Shown here one piece after another: positions 50,401 through 61,099 of a DNA stretch of 64,000 nt. A program made the translations under genes and the position numbers. Source of the stretch: Paragonimus skrjabini miyazakii. Lineage: Eukaryota; Platyhelminthes; Trematoda; Plagiorchiida; Troglotrematidae. The stretch spans positions 65,133-129,132 of the forward strand of contig JTDE01002117.1 of assembly GCA_014338405.1 (NCBI GenBank). The letters are read 5' to 3'. Within the stretch, counting starts at the first letter, position 1. Each line of letters starts with the position of its first letter. A model generated the notes under the pieces. That model made no database searches and had not been told where the DNA came from. It was given only the letters and a program-made list of their open reading frames with translations.

Positions 50401-53400
50401 TTTGTTCGAACAAAGCAGTTAGAACACGAACACTGGTAGATGCAAGCATTTCGTATTGACTAGTCAGTACCAAATTTACAAAAACACGGGTGCATTTTTT
50501 TTTATAGCAAACAACTAGGGGGGTGGATAATCAATAGGCAGGATAAGGTAGGTCATTAAGTCCANNNNNNNNNNNNNNNNNNNNNNNNNNNNNNNNNNNN
50601 NNNNNNNNNNNNNNNNNNNNNNNNNNNNNNNNNNNNNNNNNNNNNNNNNNNNNNNNNNNNNNNNCAGTCGCAAGACATCCGAACCACTGGTCACGTTATC
50701 GATCCATCATGTGCATTCAGAGTACTGTTACGTCATTCTAACCCAAGATTCTTACGGTTTGCTGAAGCAGTCGCAATCAATCGACTCAAGCCAGCTCTCT
50801 GTGTTCAGAAACAACTGTTCGTGAACTTGACCCTTCCATGGACTTAATGACCTACCTTATCCTGCCTATTGATTATCCACCCCTCTAGTTGTTTGCTATA
50901 AAAAAAAAACGCACCCGTGTTATTGTAAATTTGGTACTGACTAGTCAATACGAAATGCTTGCATCTACCAGTGTTCGTGTTCTAACTGCTTTGTTCGAAC
51001 TATTCAAGGGAACCAATTGTTTCATACAGTTTGTGTTGATAGAATGACAAAAACTAATCGACTATGAAACACTCACTTTAACAAAATCCGCGCCACAATC
51101 ATTGTTGAGTAATTCACGCTTATCCACGTCCGTGTTGAACAGGTGGAGGCGAAGGGGACTTGCGGAACTGACCAGCTGATCGTTGAGCTTGGCCAACGCC
51201 AAACTACCGATTCCGTGAGCACAATCCACATTGAGGTTGATCAAGTCGCATTCGGCCTGCTCGCCCCTTTTACTGATTAAAGAGCGCAGTCCATGGGCGA
51301 ACCGATAGGCGAAGTGATGAATATAGATTTGATCCAGATTAGGTTCCGGAACATCGCCCAGCGTAGCGACGTACGGCGAGTCGTTCTGAAATATAAAAAG
51401 CACATTCAAAATAATGCGGTAGCAGATTGACAGAATTGGTCTTTAAGTTAAAATAACGTGTTGGCAAGCATCGTTAACTTTACTGGTCGCAGATTAACGT
51501 ATCTGTTCAAATGGTTAGCGGAACAGGAATTGGTTGTCCATTGAATTTGCTAGTAGGTACCTCAACCTTCACATGAATGGTAAGCAAGTACCTTAGTGGT
51601 GGTATTAAGTGTCCTCGTTACCACGGGCTTGAAGAGCACTGAGCAGAAACTCTCCCCACTTTGGAAAACTAGGCGTTTTACTTTTTGGGTGAGAGGTGGA
51701 AATTTGTTCAATACGCGCGGACATTTTACGGCAAAAACTGGAGAGCACTAAACTCTATCATTGGCTACAAGCCTTGTAAGCGTCGCATGGAAGACATATC
51801 GTCTGATCCCAAACGGCGATCCCATTCATGTCACAGTAATTATATTAAGCTACGACTTCCAATAGAAGGTTAGCTAGCGCAATGGATGATGACAACAGAC
51901 CGTCCGTCCCAGATATAACTTCGCTATGGAAGAAAAGATTCAGACTAGCCATTACACATAATTTTCCAAATTGTTTCGTTCCGAAATACAAAAAAGGACT
52001 GAAATGCTATTTGCTAAACAGAACACAACACGCCAGATACCCTGAAAGATAAATTACAGAATAGTAATGAAAAAAAACGAAAATAGATATCCCTCGAAGA
52101 TATGTTGGGAAGAAATATAAGCAAGAAAAAAGGAACGTGTCATCATTCAAACACAGGAGAATAAAAGCAACTGCTTTCTGTCGTTTGAAGACAAGGTAAC
52201 CAGTAGACGTGGGAGGCAATCGGCAGTGCTTATCATGCGGCATAAGTTATCATGGTGTCGATACTGATACCACGTCTTAAGGATTCGTGGAAACCTTCTG
52301 AGATCGTTATGTAATGGATCGAAAAAGCCCAGTTCAAGAGCTAAAGTTCACTAATGGTTAACGACAGTTACCAAAAAGAGAACAACTAGAATCCTTATTG
52401 CCCACCTACCAAGTCTGCCAAGTTCACACCAGATCGGCCAGAATGCAACCATTATACACAGTAGACTCTGCGAATCATGTTTACGTATGCAGAGAGTTTT
52501 TTCAAACCCTTCATTTCCATTGGGGAAACCGCTCGGAATCTAGTCAAACACGAACCACTGGGTACCAATGGTCATGGTTGCCACGTGTGCCACGCCTTGT
52601 ATACACCCACACCCTATCCCTCACTAGTACGCTATGATCCGCCTCATTTGGCAAGACAATTACTGATCAACAAAACTAGTGAAAAGTGTGTATGTCTAAA
52701 TTTCTTCCCAACGGCGGTTGTCATGTTTGTAAACGGTCGGAAAGTATTATCATACGGTCTGTGCTTTGTGCATCAGGTAACATCAACATAACTAAATGCA
52801 ATACATCAGCGATTGATACAACTTACTGTAAAACCACGGCAAACCCAGTTTAGAGACAGAAAGGAAAACAATGTGCGGTGGTAGATTCCTCACAATATGA
52901 TCTTTCTCTTTTCCAATGTACAAGTTGATGCGAAGAGGAGATCAATTTGAATCATAAGCCTATAAAGAACTGATTATTTCTCATACACTGTTAGTAGAAT
53001 GGATATGACATTATTTTCAATATTTTAAACATTCAACACGGTCGAAAAGATTAAGTAGCTCGCTGCCCTTTAATTCTTTCCGAAGTGCCGTGTTAACCAG
53101 GTCGTATAATTTAGATTCTATTAACCCGCGTAATACGGCATTCCAGTTCCTCCGGATCCCACATACGTGCGAACTCAGACAAACAACAAAGAAGTACACG
53201 TACCCTGCAAATAAACAAAGGTAGACTCCAGAACTGCGATCTGCGATGATTGGTCCGGGCTGATCCACCTAAAATAACAATGTTGTCGACTGGAAGGGCG
53301 CATCAAGAGTTTAGCAAAAACAGAGAGTAATCCGAATTCTGATGGGTGACCTGAGACAGAAAGTCGTTGTGTGTAATTCAGCTGTATCGACAATCAACAG

Positions 53401-56400
53401 CAGTGAGGGTCAGCTGACACTGTTGTCGAATCACGAAGATAAGTGAGTACGGGGTTAGATGGTGCTTGAAAGCGAATACCAATTTGTGATTAGATTGATC
53501 ATCGACCTTCCGGTTGCTGATTCTAACCTGTTGCCTCAAATGTCTCATGCCTGTACTTGGCTAACCTGTTGTTATCTAATTCGCGTGTTATTCAGTACAC
53601 CGCATAATAGCCAAAGCCTTGTTTAAAATCTGTACACCTAACACTTAAACAGGTTAGACTAAACCAGTGGTAACAGTACAACTAAGGAAGACAGTCACGG
53701 TTGTCGTTCCGGTTAAGGTTAAAAACAGAACTTGCTTTCAAGATAAGTGTACTCAAATTTTCGGGTCTCCAACAAACACTAAGCCCTCTATCCGTGATGC
53801 CATGCACAAAAGTTAGACAACTTTGTCAACTGCGTCAGCGGAAGTCAGCAAATGCATAAACCGAGACAATTCAGATGCTTCGAATCGGCATGCATTCACC
53901 TCGGACGACTTCGAGATAAAACGGTGTAGTCTTCAGCTAACTGGATCCCACCAGAAAACAGCTTCAGCAAGTAATATTGTTAGAAATTGAACACTCATGC
54001 AAACCATTTGTAATTGCAGCCGCAAATTAATAACTCAGAAGAGAGATTATCTCACGAGGAATTCCAAATAAGTATGCCGTATCTTAATTTTGAACACAAC
54101 ACTAGTTTTGAAAGAATGTTATCTGTCGTCTTCTTACAGGCAGACATGTGTTAGTATGCTTAGTCAATGACAGAAACTAGTAGATGAGACAACATGTTGT
54201 ATGGACTTCTCAGTATTGAAGAGTCGATTCTACACAGAAGAAATCGGTAGTTTTCTTTTCTCATAAGTGTTCTAGCTAATGAAGGAAACTGTTTCAAATG
54301 GACAGTAAAGAGCCATTATAACGAAGGCTGCAAAAAGTACTTATTGCGGCAGTTTCGTTGAAAGGAACAGTTTATAAAATACACTCAGTTCCTGACGTAT
54401 GCGTCGTAACAATTTCTGTTCCCATTTCACTAATTGTTAAAGAGAAGTTGATGCTACATTCGAAACAAAAGTGACGCACGACTTTTACACAGTTCACTAT
54501 GCTAGATTTAGTCACAAGAGATACTGATTCATTCTCGTTATTAGTGTCAAATTTCGTTGGGTGCGACTATACGTGGCCCCTCGTGAATGTCACTCGATTA
54601 GCCGAAACCGGCTGAACAATGCTGATCCGGCGACTGATCAGACCGACGATGATGCCAACCAGTTTGGCTCGATCAAGCTGTCGGCAGCTTTCATGAGCGT
54701 CAATCACCTTCATGCGATCATATCAAGCAAAGTAGAAAGAACATATAGTAGTTACATGAGATGTGACTGTTCGTTATACTAGATGAAAATGTGTGGGAAT
54801 GGCCAGATTGTTTTTTACAATGAAGCTTTCGTTATAGCGGCATTCGTTGTAATGAACATAGAAGTCTATGCAATAGTGAAAGAATATTAACCGTTATAAT
54901 GAACTTATCGCGATAACGGCGATCTATTACATAACTTAGAACAGCAGACTTCCTTCTAATACGAACAAATATACATGCCAATACGATAGACGAAAAAGCG
55001 CAATTGAACCTTTTTCACAATGAATATAACATTTTCATGCAAAGCACCAAATGGTGTAATTCGCTAAAGTGGCGTTAGAATCTGTGTTCGGCTTCGTGGC
55101 ATCGTTAGACTGGGCCATGCATTTGTGATGAAAATAACAAACTGTAATACAATATTTATATCTCTACGTTTTAAGTACACACAACTGACCCTAGGTTCCC
55201 AAAAAAAATAAAACGAGTGATTTTTGTAAAAATGCCCAACATAATGCGACCAATCCTAACGTTTTGCGCAGAAGTAAGTATACGGATAAACAAATCTGAT
55301 ACACGATCAGCTGTCGGGGATTTGGCTAATTTTACGTTGAACATCACTCACGTTTCATCGCAGTTTTCGTATTCAGATCGACTTTCCAGCCTGCCTCTTT
55401 CGAAAAGAAGCGCTAGACTCGACTCTCACTGTTGTCACAGCTCGTCAGTAGCGCACATCATTGCCACGACCTGGCTCTAACAAAAGCAAAACTCGAATCG
55501 AGTGCTTTTTTCGAGAGGTCGGCTGGAAAGTCTATCTGAATACGAAGGCTGCTATCAAATGTGAGTGATGTTCGACTTAAAATCTGGTACAGTTCAGTTC
55601 AAAGAGAATAAACTCAACAAAACGAGGTCGTTGATTGAGTAATGGAACGGTAAACAACGCGATCTGAAATGAAAAAAATAAACACGAGTGCACTGGTATA
55701 CATACACGTACATCAAAAAGGACCAAATACGCACCAAGTATTTCACCGCGAAATGCAATTGGGGTGTGGTGACCAGACCCAGTCGGACACAAAGACCGCC
55801 CATCGCTTCAATCCCAACCAACACTTCTTCGGCCAAAAACGGCGAACTCGCACGAGTGTCATAACCCAAAACAACATGGGGATGCACATGTGCTAAAGAA
55901 CAGCGAAAATCGGAGTTAGTCACTGTTGTTAATATGTAAATCAAAAATACATTTTTATTTCTAGAAATTTTCGAGGTACTTTGCGTCCATGTATAATCTT
56001 TTCGAATCGGATAACTGACACTAAATCCTGTAAGTTTCCCAAAGAAGGAAAATGATAGGCACTAAAAGCAAAAAAAAAATATTGATCCTTGAGGTCAAAA
56101 TCTGACGGAAAAGTTCACACAACTCAGAAGCATTTCGTAATTTCACGAAATAATATGAGCAGTTAGCGTCACATCAATCGACTGCACACGCGATTGAAAA
56201 CACAATTCTGTCGCCGGTGAAATAAGGTAGCCATCTCGCACAGAATGGAACAGAAAATTCAGTAAACTATCTTTCGAAGCCAACTAGGCAAACAAAATTT
56301 ATAATTCGTTACTGAGAAGCTAAAAAACCCACTGAGGCTATACAAAAAATTGGCAACCTACATAGTTTAAGTACTGGGAAATGCACCTCTGAATGGGTTA

Positions 56401-59026
56401 ACATATCAAACGTGAAATGTTTCAACTTAAAAGCACAAAAAATTCGACGCACCTAGCAGTTTTAAAGCAAATAGTGACTGAAACAATAAAAAAAACAATT
56501 TGTATGGTATGAAGAGATCAGGCAACATATTCTTCAAAAATGACAACTTCAGTATTAAAAAACAATATCTAAAACGAGGATGATGATACTACTGAACGTG
56601 ACCAATCGAATGATGTTAGTAATAGCATACATTTTAAAAAAATTTCAATGTAAGGAAGAGTTTGGCTAAGTGGCGAATACCTCAGACAAGCTCTGAAAAG
56701 ATTAACGCCGAAGGTTGGAGCTAACAGGGTATATACGTGGGATAATAATCTAACGTCTTTTTCGATGAAAAAGTGCACATTCGCCTCTGCATCGAAAGCA
56801 CAGGAATAGTACAAATGAGAATCAGGTCATCTGGTGTAGTAGCTGTTCTCAAATCGACACTCTATTCAGACCGAATAAGTCTCTGTTACGGTTAACCGAA
56901 GATGACAGATTTTTCAAGAGATCAGAGCCGGCAATCTTCCAGTCATGAACCAGTTTCAAGAGGATGGATTGTGATCATTTATATGTGGCTTACCAATGCG
57001 AAGGACAATGGATGATAACTAATTCTGAATACTCCCAGTCTGAACACGGATGAAACTGATCACATTGTAGTGTCAGTTTGACAGCGAACAAAATTATGGG
57101 ACACTACATCAGTGTTGTATCAAGTACACGCGTGACTCCGTCGTCTGTGCGCACAGTGACAATTTTAAAGATAGACTGCAGCTATCCAGACTAATGGAGT
57201 TATCTTAAGTCACCTATTACGGGCGATAAGTTGTTTCAATTCTACCATAATCAGCTGTTCTTTGGATTTAACGTTTAGAGTGTGAACGCCTAATCACTAT
57301 CAGTGCACAGCAATTGAGGCGTAGAGTTCGATAAAGCATGATACATGCTCACACTTACATAACTCAGTGGGATGACAATTTCATTATGGGTCTGAGCCAT
57401 ATAACTGTAGTGCTGAGAATTAGGTACCTCGGATAATCCTGAGAATAATACTTGAACTCAAACCTCCCTCATAAGATGAATACCTTGGACTGGTTGCATT
57501 AAGCAGTTGTTATTCATGGGACAAGAACACGGATTCGCAGATATACATCGGTGCCAAAGAAACCAGATTCTGTCATTAGGTGATAACAATACAATACCAT
57601 GCAATGTCACAAGCCGTAGTCTGATTGATCCAATACAGAACAAAGAACGTGACAAACAACGAAAGGTATAACATTAAAACTGTTTGTTCAAACACAGATT
57701 TTTTTTATAAAACGACGCTGGATTGGTTCGTTGCCAGATTGTCCATTGTGTCGGGTTTGGATAAACAGTAAATCGAACAGGTTCTCATCACAATAACTCG
57801 CTTATTATTTCAACTGTAGGAAGGTTACACGGGTGAAGATCAATCATGTCACTAACGACAAAGTTTGAACGCCTACCAGATTGCACAACGCTTGTACTCC
57901 CTAGATGTAATGGAGGGGAAAATAGTGCGGTATGCACCTCACGACCTGGTGTAGAGGTGCGAAGAAATTGGCATCAAGTTTGGACTTCACTGACTTAATC
58001 CGGTTTACAAGCCGAGGTCCAAAAAATGTTGATTGTAGCCGTTAGAAGCCACAACTGTCATCACACGAGCAGACAACATTACCGATAGTACATGCGTTGA
58101 CCCTGATTGTGATTGGCTTAGAGCGATGTATGTTATCCTCGATCTGGCTTGACAGGTGGTCAAGTGCATGAGGCACGCGATGTTAGCATTCGGACATACA
58201 CCTATCTCAGGCGGACTTTGTTCTTTCTGTTGTCTGGGCGGCTTAGGAATATACCAGTCGTTGGCTAGATACTCTGAAGGATATAACTATAAGAGGTAGT
58301 CCATAGCAATCTGAGGTGGATTGTATTCATCAACATCTTCGAGGTGACAGTAAATCACGTGCTAACCTTGAACGAGTCGACTGCGCCAGTGCTCAATCTA
58401 ACAGAATACAAAAACATGAAAGCTGGACAATGCATGGACCTAACGAGAGGTAAAAGTAACATGTAAACGCAGGTATAACAAAAATAAGGTTGGCAACAGA
58501 GTAAGATATACACAGTACCACCACGCAGAAAATCAGAAGTTCAAGGCTTGAAGACCAAAAGCCACGCCATTATCACACAATAAAACAATGAAATTGTAGT
58601 TGGAAAACAGCTGGAACGGGAGTTACTTACCTTCTAGATTAACCACTTTTTCGTGCAGCCATTCCGCTACCAAAGACGTGGAACAATGCATGAAGTCGAC
58701 GACTACAGGCTCCCATGCAGTTTCCAACATACCACCATCGGGGTCAACAAGTTTCATTCCATTGTCGTCCGCTAGATTATGTGAGGCTGTTATCATGACA
58801 CCGACAAAACGACCATCCTAAACAAATTTAGTTTCAAAACCGAGAAACATTTCACCTTCAAAAGTGACCGCAGAGCAGCCAGTATCCCGACGCGTACAGC
58901 AACACCCTTCAGCTGCTGTGCTGCACATCGAAAACCCGCGGTCCCGTAAGATAAAGCAAAAGTAGTGGGAATTGGCACCTGAGTTACGACTTTCGTCACA
59001 GTCTGATGGACAGAGTTGGTGATCAT
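38252..59026 (-). CDS. PGM3: Phosphoacetylglucosamine mutase (PGM3/AGM1), seven exons, 590 aa
   Basis: The enzyme interconverts GlcNAc-6-phosphate and GlcNAc-1-phosphate in the cytosolic UDP-GlcNAc pathway, which feeds glycans and GPI anchors. Joining 59026-58856, 58817-58631, 55892-55735, 51385-51077, 47923-47501, 42446-42150 and 38479-38252 keeps one frame of 1773 nt, and every junction has GT donors and AG acceptors. The alpha-phosphohexomutase signatures are all present: N-terminal YGTAGFR (27-33), active-site TASHN with catalytic Ser69, metal-binding DGDADR (302-307), sugar-binding EANGHG (416-421, across an exon junction) and phosphate-binding RPSGTE (540-545). At 590 residues it is somewhat longer than the human protein (542). 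Extra length lies in exon 5 between the metal loop and LLDGD. An in-frame TAA immediately before the ATG supports the start. No broken motif is seen, so it is probably functional. Exon edges are read by eye. Confidence 0.93.
38846..38861 (+). repeat. Short (AC)n microsatellite
   Basis: Eight AC units in a row in PGM3 intron 6. Confidence 0.9.
39005..40310 (+). mobile_element. Penelope-like element in PGM3 intron 6, RT to GIY-YIG, decayed
   Basis: It is on the opposite strand to PGM3. Domains in order are a pre-core block with NTFGFVESVNME and TFSFTNVPLKE (39080-39175), YEQKDAAMG (39300-39325), equivalent to the YxQxDGVAMG loop, and MDDIFRFIPNDDDP (39427-39470), in place of the catalytic YVDDIF. 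Next come LIDLSKAHLNMKFAVELE (39480-39530) and a linker with FRTRPGLPTLRQDL (39894-39935). The endonuclease region reads TGRTTRRLKDSISGHLLKW (40032-40090), corresponding to the family's GIY-YIG pattern. Several stops and frameshifts make it dead. Family assignment is firm; subfamily is unknown. Confidence 0.75.
40311..42149. other. PGM3 intron 6, remainder
   Basis: A 122-codon minus ORF (40953-41321) and overlapping plus ORFs show no domain. No element recognised. Confidence 0.35.
42150..42446 (-). CDS. PGM3: PGM3 exon 6
   Basis: 99 codons from acceptor CCTACACAG. It starts ANGHGT, completing the sugar-binding EANGHG loop, then DALTDILLVEYALAWHGWS and ASRQIKVAL. It ends SPASLQ at CAG|GTATCT. 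Confidence 0.93.
43640..43880 (-). repeat. Dispersed LTR-like repeat, copy 2 (PGM3 intron 5)
   Basis: Partner of 27990-28225 with the same block order. Its minus strand reads TATATAAATACGC near 43843-43831, a good TATA box. The repeat may be a solo LTR lying in the same orientation as PGM3. Confidence 0.45.
44450..45030 (-). mobile_element. LINE C-terminal fragment in PGM3 intron 5
   Basis: The minus strand at 44820-44580 reads YGCEMWLLRVENIK, LEVF, QPVSNNEI, LGHISRVPARRLPRHVL, the standard C-terminal series of the RTE-like LINEs seen at 13.5 kb. Stops are frequent and the similarity extends weakly to about 45030. Dead fragment. Confidence 0.6.
45031..47500. other. PGM3 intron 5, upstream part
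   Basis: No confident feature. A minus-strand open stretch at 45462-45247 preceded by an AG has a hydrophobic core (FGIFIISCLTYH) but no secure identity. Confidence 0.3.
47501..47923 (-). CDS. PGM3: PGM3 exon 5 (metal-binding loop)
   Basis: 141 codons with VDGDADRLLYFYH, LLDGDRIACL, VGVIQTAYANAGST and PTGVKHLHHAAQ, ending GIYFE at donor GAG|GTGGGT. Relative to the human enzyme it has about 10-15 extra residues (ASSDLGGDVQTDAVAAG) after the metal loop. Confidence 0.95.
48945..50345 (-). mobile_element. RTE-like LINE (family B) in PGM3 intron 4
   Basis: From the 5' side on the minus strand: a DLDYRIALDSVDR palm remnant (near 50200), FPIDEAVEACLRHSQDAGA, then LPGGLPVDLDCAAGKVWLEN, where the catalytic YADD box has become CAAG (near 49940). 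Next are GCETWLLRMEDVSNLQVF (near 49630) and QRVSNQEARKQ (near 49530). The family-B 3' UTR follows to about 48945, where CATCATCATCC marks the tail. Loss of both catalytic Asp confirms inactivity. Confidence 0.65.
50404..51000. repeat. Inverted repeat arms, about 160 nt each
   Basis: Arms 50404-50564 and 50838-51000 share the Penelope 3' UTR including an A/T homopolymer of 9-10 nt. Differences in homopolymer length and scattered bases show they are two real copies and not one sequence folded by the assembler. Confidence 0.8.
50565..50664. other. Assembly gap (100 N)
   Basis: The gap begins where the left inverted arm ends, consistent with an assembler failing at a hairpin-like structure. Confidence 0.99.
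51077..51385 (-). CDS. PGM3: PGM3 exon 4
   Basis: 103 codons from acceptor TATATTTCAG to donor AAA|GTGAGT. Contains LNVDCAHGIGSLAL, as in the family's VDCANGIGA block, and ends CGADFVK. Confidence 0.93.
51386..55334. other. PGM3 intron 3, left part
   Basis: No confident element. A 104-codon plus ORF at 52477-52791 and a minus ORF at 53268-53017 (ending LLNLFDRVECLKY) are unrecognised. At 54820-54935 are TTCGTTATAGCGG and CCGTTAT...ATAACGG motifs resembling terminal inverted repeats of a small DNA transposon. Confidence 0.3.
55335..55576. mobile_element. Foldback (MITE-like) element beside PGM3 exon 3
   Basis: Arm 55335-55412 and the reverse complement of 55501-55576 align over about 76 nt at roughly 85 percent, sharing AACATCACTCAC, TTCGTATTCAGAT, GACTTTCCAGCC and TCGAAAA. 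The 88-nt middle is unrelated. No transposase is present, as expected for a non-autonomous foldback element. It is 158 nt from exon 3. Confidence 0.65.
55735..55892 (-). CDS. PGM3: PGM3 exon 3
   Basis: Acceptor TTCTTTAG, then HVVLGYDTRASS, equivalent to the family's GRDTRPSS segment, and LGLVTTPQLHFAV. The donor is TTG|GTGCGT. The second Gly-Arg of the usual GRDTR is Gly-Tyr here. Confidence 0.93.
55893..58630. other. PGM3 intron 2
   Basis: No coding sequence or recognisable repeat, only short ORFs up to 81 codons. Confidence 0.35.
58631..58817 (-). CDS. PGM3: PGM3 exon 2 (active-site serine)
   Basis: Encodes DGRFVGVMITASHN, with the phosphoserine at residue 69, then DDNGMKLVDPDGGML. It ends GAAG|GTAAGT in phase 1, matching the phase of exon 3. 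Confidence 0.93.
58818..58855 (-). other. PGM3: 38-nt micro-intron of PGM3
   Basis: GTGAAA...TTTGTTTAG separates LLK from DGRFVG. Reading through it would hit a stop within a short distance, while removing it restores the conserved frame leading to TASHN. Very short 5' introns are known in flatworm genes. Confidence 0.85.
58856..59026 (-). CDS. PGM3: PGM3 exon 1 (residues 1-57)
   Basis: It begins MITNSVHQ and carries LSYGTAGFR, the conserved N-terminal loop. It ends LLK with donor AAG|GTGAAA, phase 0. Twenty nt upstream of the ATG is a strong acceptor, TTTTCTCCCCAG (59047/59046), so a non-coding upstream exon or a spliced leader is likely joined there. Confidence 0.9.
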
Positions 59027-59046
59027 TTAGAAGTAGCTGGAATTAC

Positions 59047-61099
59047 CTGGGGAGAAAAGCACACAACAATATAAAGAAATATATGAAAAGGAAAGCCACC
59101 ATTAAAAATTCGAGGAAAAGATTGACTGTCAAGCGCACCAGAGGCCGCGCTGTAAACACCAACTACCGATATAAGCAGCCCCATAAAGCATCACACAAGC
59201 TCTTTGACAGTATTGTGACATGGAGCATTTTTATCTCCACTACGGAAGTACATGGGATTTCGGACAATGCGCCATCACTCTGAAATGCGCACGTCTTCGG
59301 TCCCCGCCAACCACGGACAAAACCATGGGAAGGGCAACCAATCAACGTAGTGACCACAAGCATCAACGTATACGAAAGTTGCAAGGGTAGCTTGAGTGAC
59401 TGGACCATACTCAAAGGGCTATTGATCAATTTGATCACAGACCCCTGAAGTAGACGTCGCATACCCAAATTGGTCCTGGATTCTTTGGCTGAGCAGACCT
59501 ACTACACCAGGTCTGTCTTCCCTGATGAACCTTCAGACTATTAGACTGCTTCAGTCGCAACCTCATCAAGGCGCATTCAGCATCTGGATAGATGAATTCT
59601 ACCCAGAAAGAGCTACTGCTCAATGAACTACGAATTCCGTGATTCATCCAGATGCCACGCAAACTAGGTTTATGGGACCAGTGGCTCCAGGTGAATCCTC
59701 TCAGGTCAACCCACTTTTCAACCAGCGCAGCTGGGAGGTATCCAGTCCTCTAAACAACTAAGAACTTCCCACTGATTATGAATTCTGTTTCACATATTTA
59801 CCCTGATACTATAACCGAAGTCCCAGCAACTGACGTTGCTCTGATCGCACTAGAGCGACCTCTTTCTCCCCCGTCTGGTAAATGAGTCATGACCCAGTGG
59901 TTTATTAATGGTACTTTCGGATACGCCACTGAGCTTCTTTTTAAAATTTTGATCTGAATTCCGACTGCTTAATTCTTGCAGCTTTTGAAGTTTAAATTCA
60001 GAACCTGACCAACTTTTCGTTCGTCTGAAATCTGATTGGGTGACTCCTTTACCAGAAGGTCATGTCTTCGTTTTTTTAACTTTGATATCATAGATTATCC
60101 ACCTTTTAGCTTTGACCGTCGATTCAAACCGCTTAAGTTGCTTCATTCAGTTATGCCAGCATTAAAGCATGATCGCGTCCATACCACCTCAAACCTTTGG
60201 CACGCCCTGAATCACAAAGTTTATCAAAAAAGATGGTGCATAAAGCCGAAGCACCTAACGATCGAAGGACCAAAAAGATATGGCTGTCGGTCGTCGACCC
60301 AGCGTCGGTGGAACAATATCTTAAAAAAAATTCTTTTCGTCAGTCAATCGCTAGTTTGACTGGCGAGCTGAACAACTTGTAGAATTGATCAACTGTTCTG
60401 GATCAGAACATATAGACTACGATCCAAACAATCTTATATCGGAAGCGGAAGTAGCTCCAGAGTATGCACTGTCGAAACTGGGTTTCAGGAACAGACTTCC
60501 TCTAACCTGGTTTTCCGAAGAGAAGCATGAGAGGGTGGCAACAAAACCGACATCTGCTCACACGGTTTGGTAAATTGAAAAAGTGTTTCGTGATGGGTGT
60601 TTATCAAGTGTTTCCACTACAAAAAAGATGTTCGTGTGACAACAATATCAGCACCCGTCTTGTTTTCATCGCGTCCGTTATCCACAGGTAAAAATGCCGT
60701 CAGCTCAAAACCAGAGAAACTGGAACTCGTGGGCAAACATGCGTACATGTATTGAGCCGAGCCTGTGGATACTACTGATTGACTGTCGTTGACGGATTTC
60801 ACATTAGCCCACAAAGTGACAGAAACTAATAAACTGCAAGCGTGTAAGGAGAAAGAAAACAAACAAGTAAAATTCACAACTCTAAAAATACAGGTTTGTT
60901 ATTGAATGTGACATTGTCATGTTCGATAACGGTTCCAACCAGCAGTGTGGATGATCGCGAACTCCTCAACCTGTCAAGTGGCACATAGCAAGCTTGCACA
61001 GCGGCGACCAAGTAATCGCATGACCACCTTGTGATTTTCTCTAGGCACCAGCAACCACAATTAACGATACACGATGTAGTAGACGTTCAGTCGACGTGT
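59047..61099. other. Unassigned DNA upstream of PGM3
   Basis: Should contain the PGM3 promoter (minus strand). No clear CCAAT or TATA arrangement was picked out. Plus ORFs at 60036-60382 and 60385-60573 and a minus ORF at 60617-60877 are unrecognised. The adjacent plus ORFs together look like a decayed coding stretch of unknown type. Confidence 0.25.

Larger units (their letters stand above)
50394..51034. mobile_element. Head-to-head Penelope 3' ends around a gap, flanked by a 12-nt direct repeat
   Basis: The plus strand at 50695-50847 encodes the end of a Penelope GIY-YIG region (TGHVIDPSCAFRV, RFLRFAEAVAINRLKP, QKQLFVNLTLPWT, stop TAA at 50845). From 50838 to 51000 the sequence is repeated inverted at 50404-50564 with few mismatches, so a second copy of the same 3' end faces the opposite way. 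Outside the arms, CATACAGTTTGT occurs in direct orientation at 50394-50405 and 51023-51034, a candidate target-site duplication. The right arm has 22 extra nt before it. The centre is lost in a 100-N gap. It lies in PGM3 intron 4. Confidence 0.7.

Noticed and set aside
52477..52791. 104-codon ORF in PGM3 intron 3
   Set aside because: No domain, no splice signals and low-complexity composition. The overlapping frame is also open.
53017..53268. Minus ORF ending LLNLFDRVECLKY, possible terminal exon
   Set aside because: Looks amphipathic, but no family is recognised and no upstream exon was found inside the intron.
55217..55480. 87-codon plus-strand ORF
   Set aside because: It largely overlaps one arm of the foldback element and its centre.
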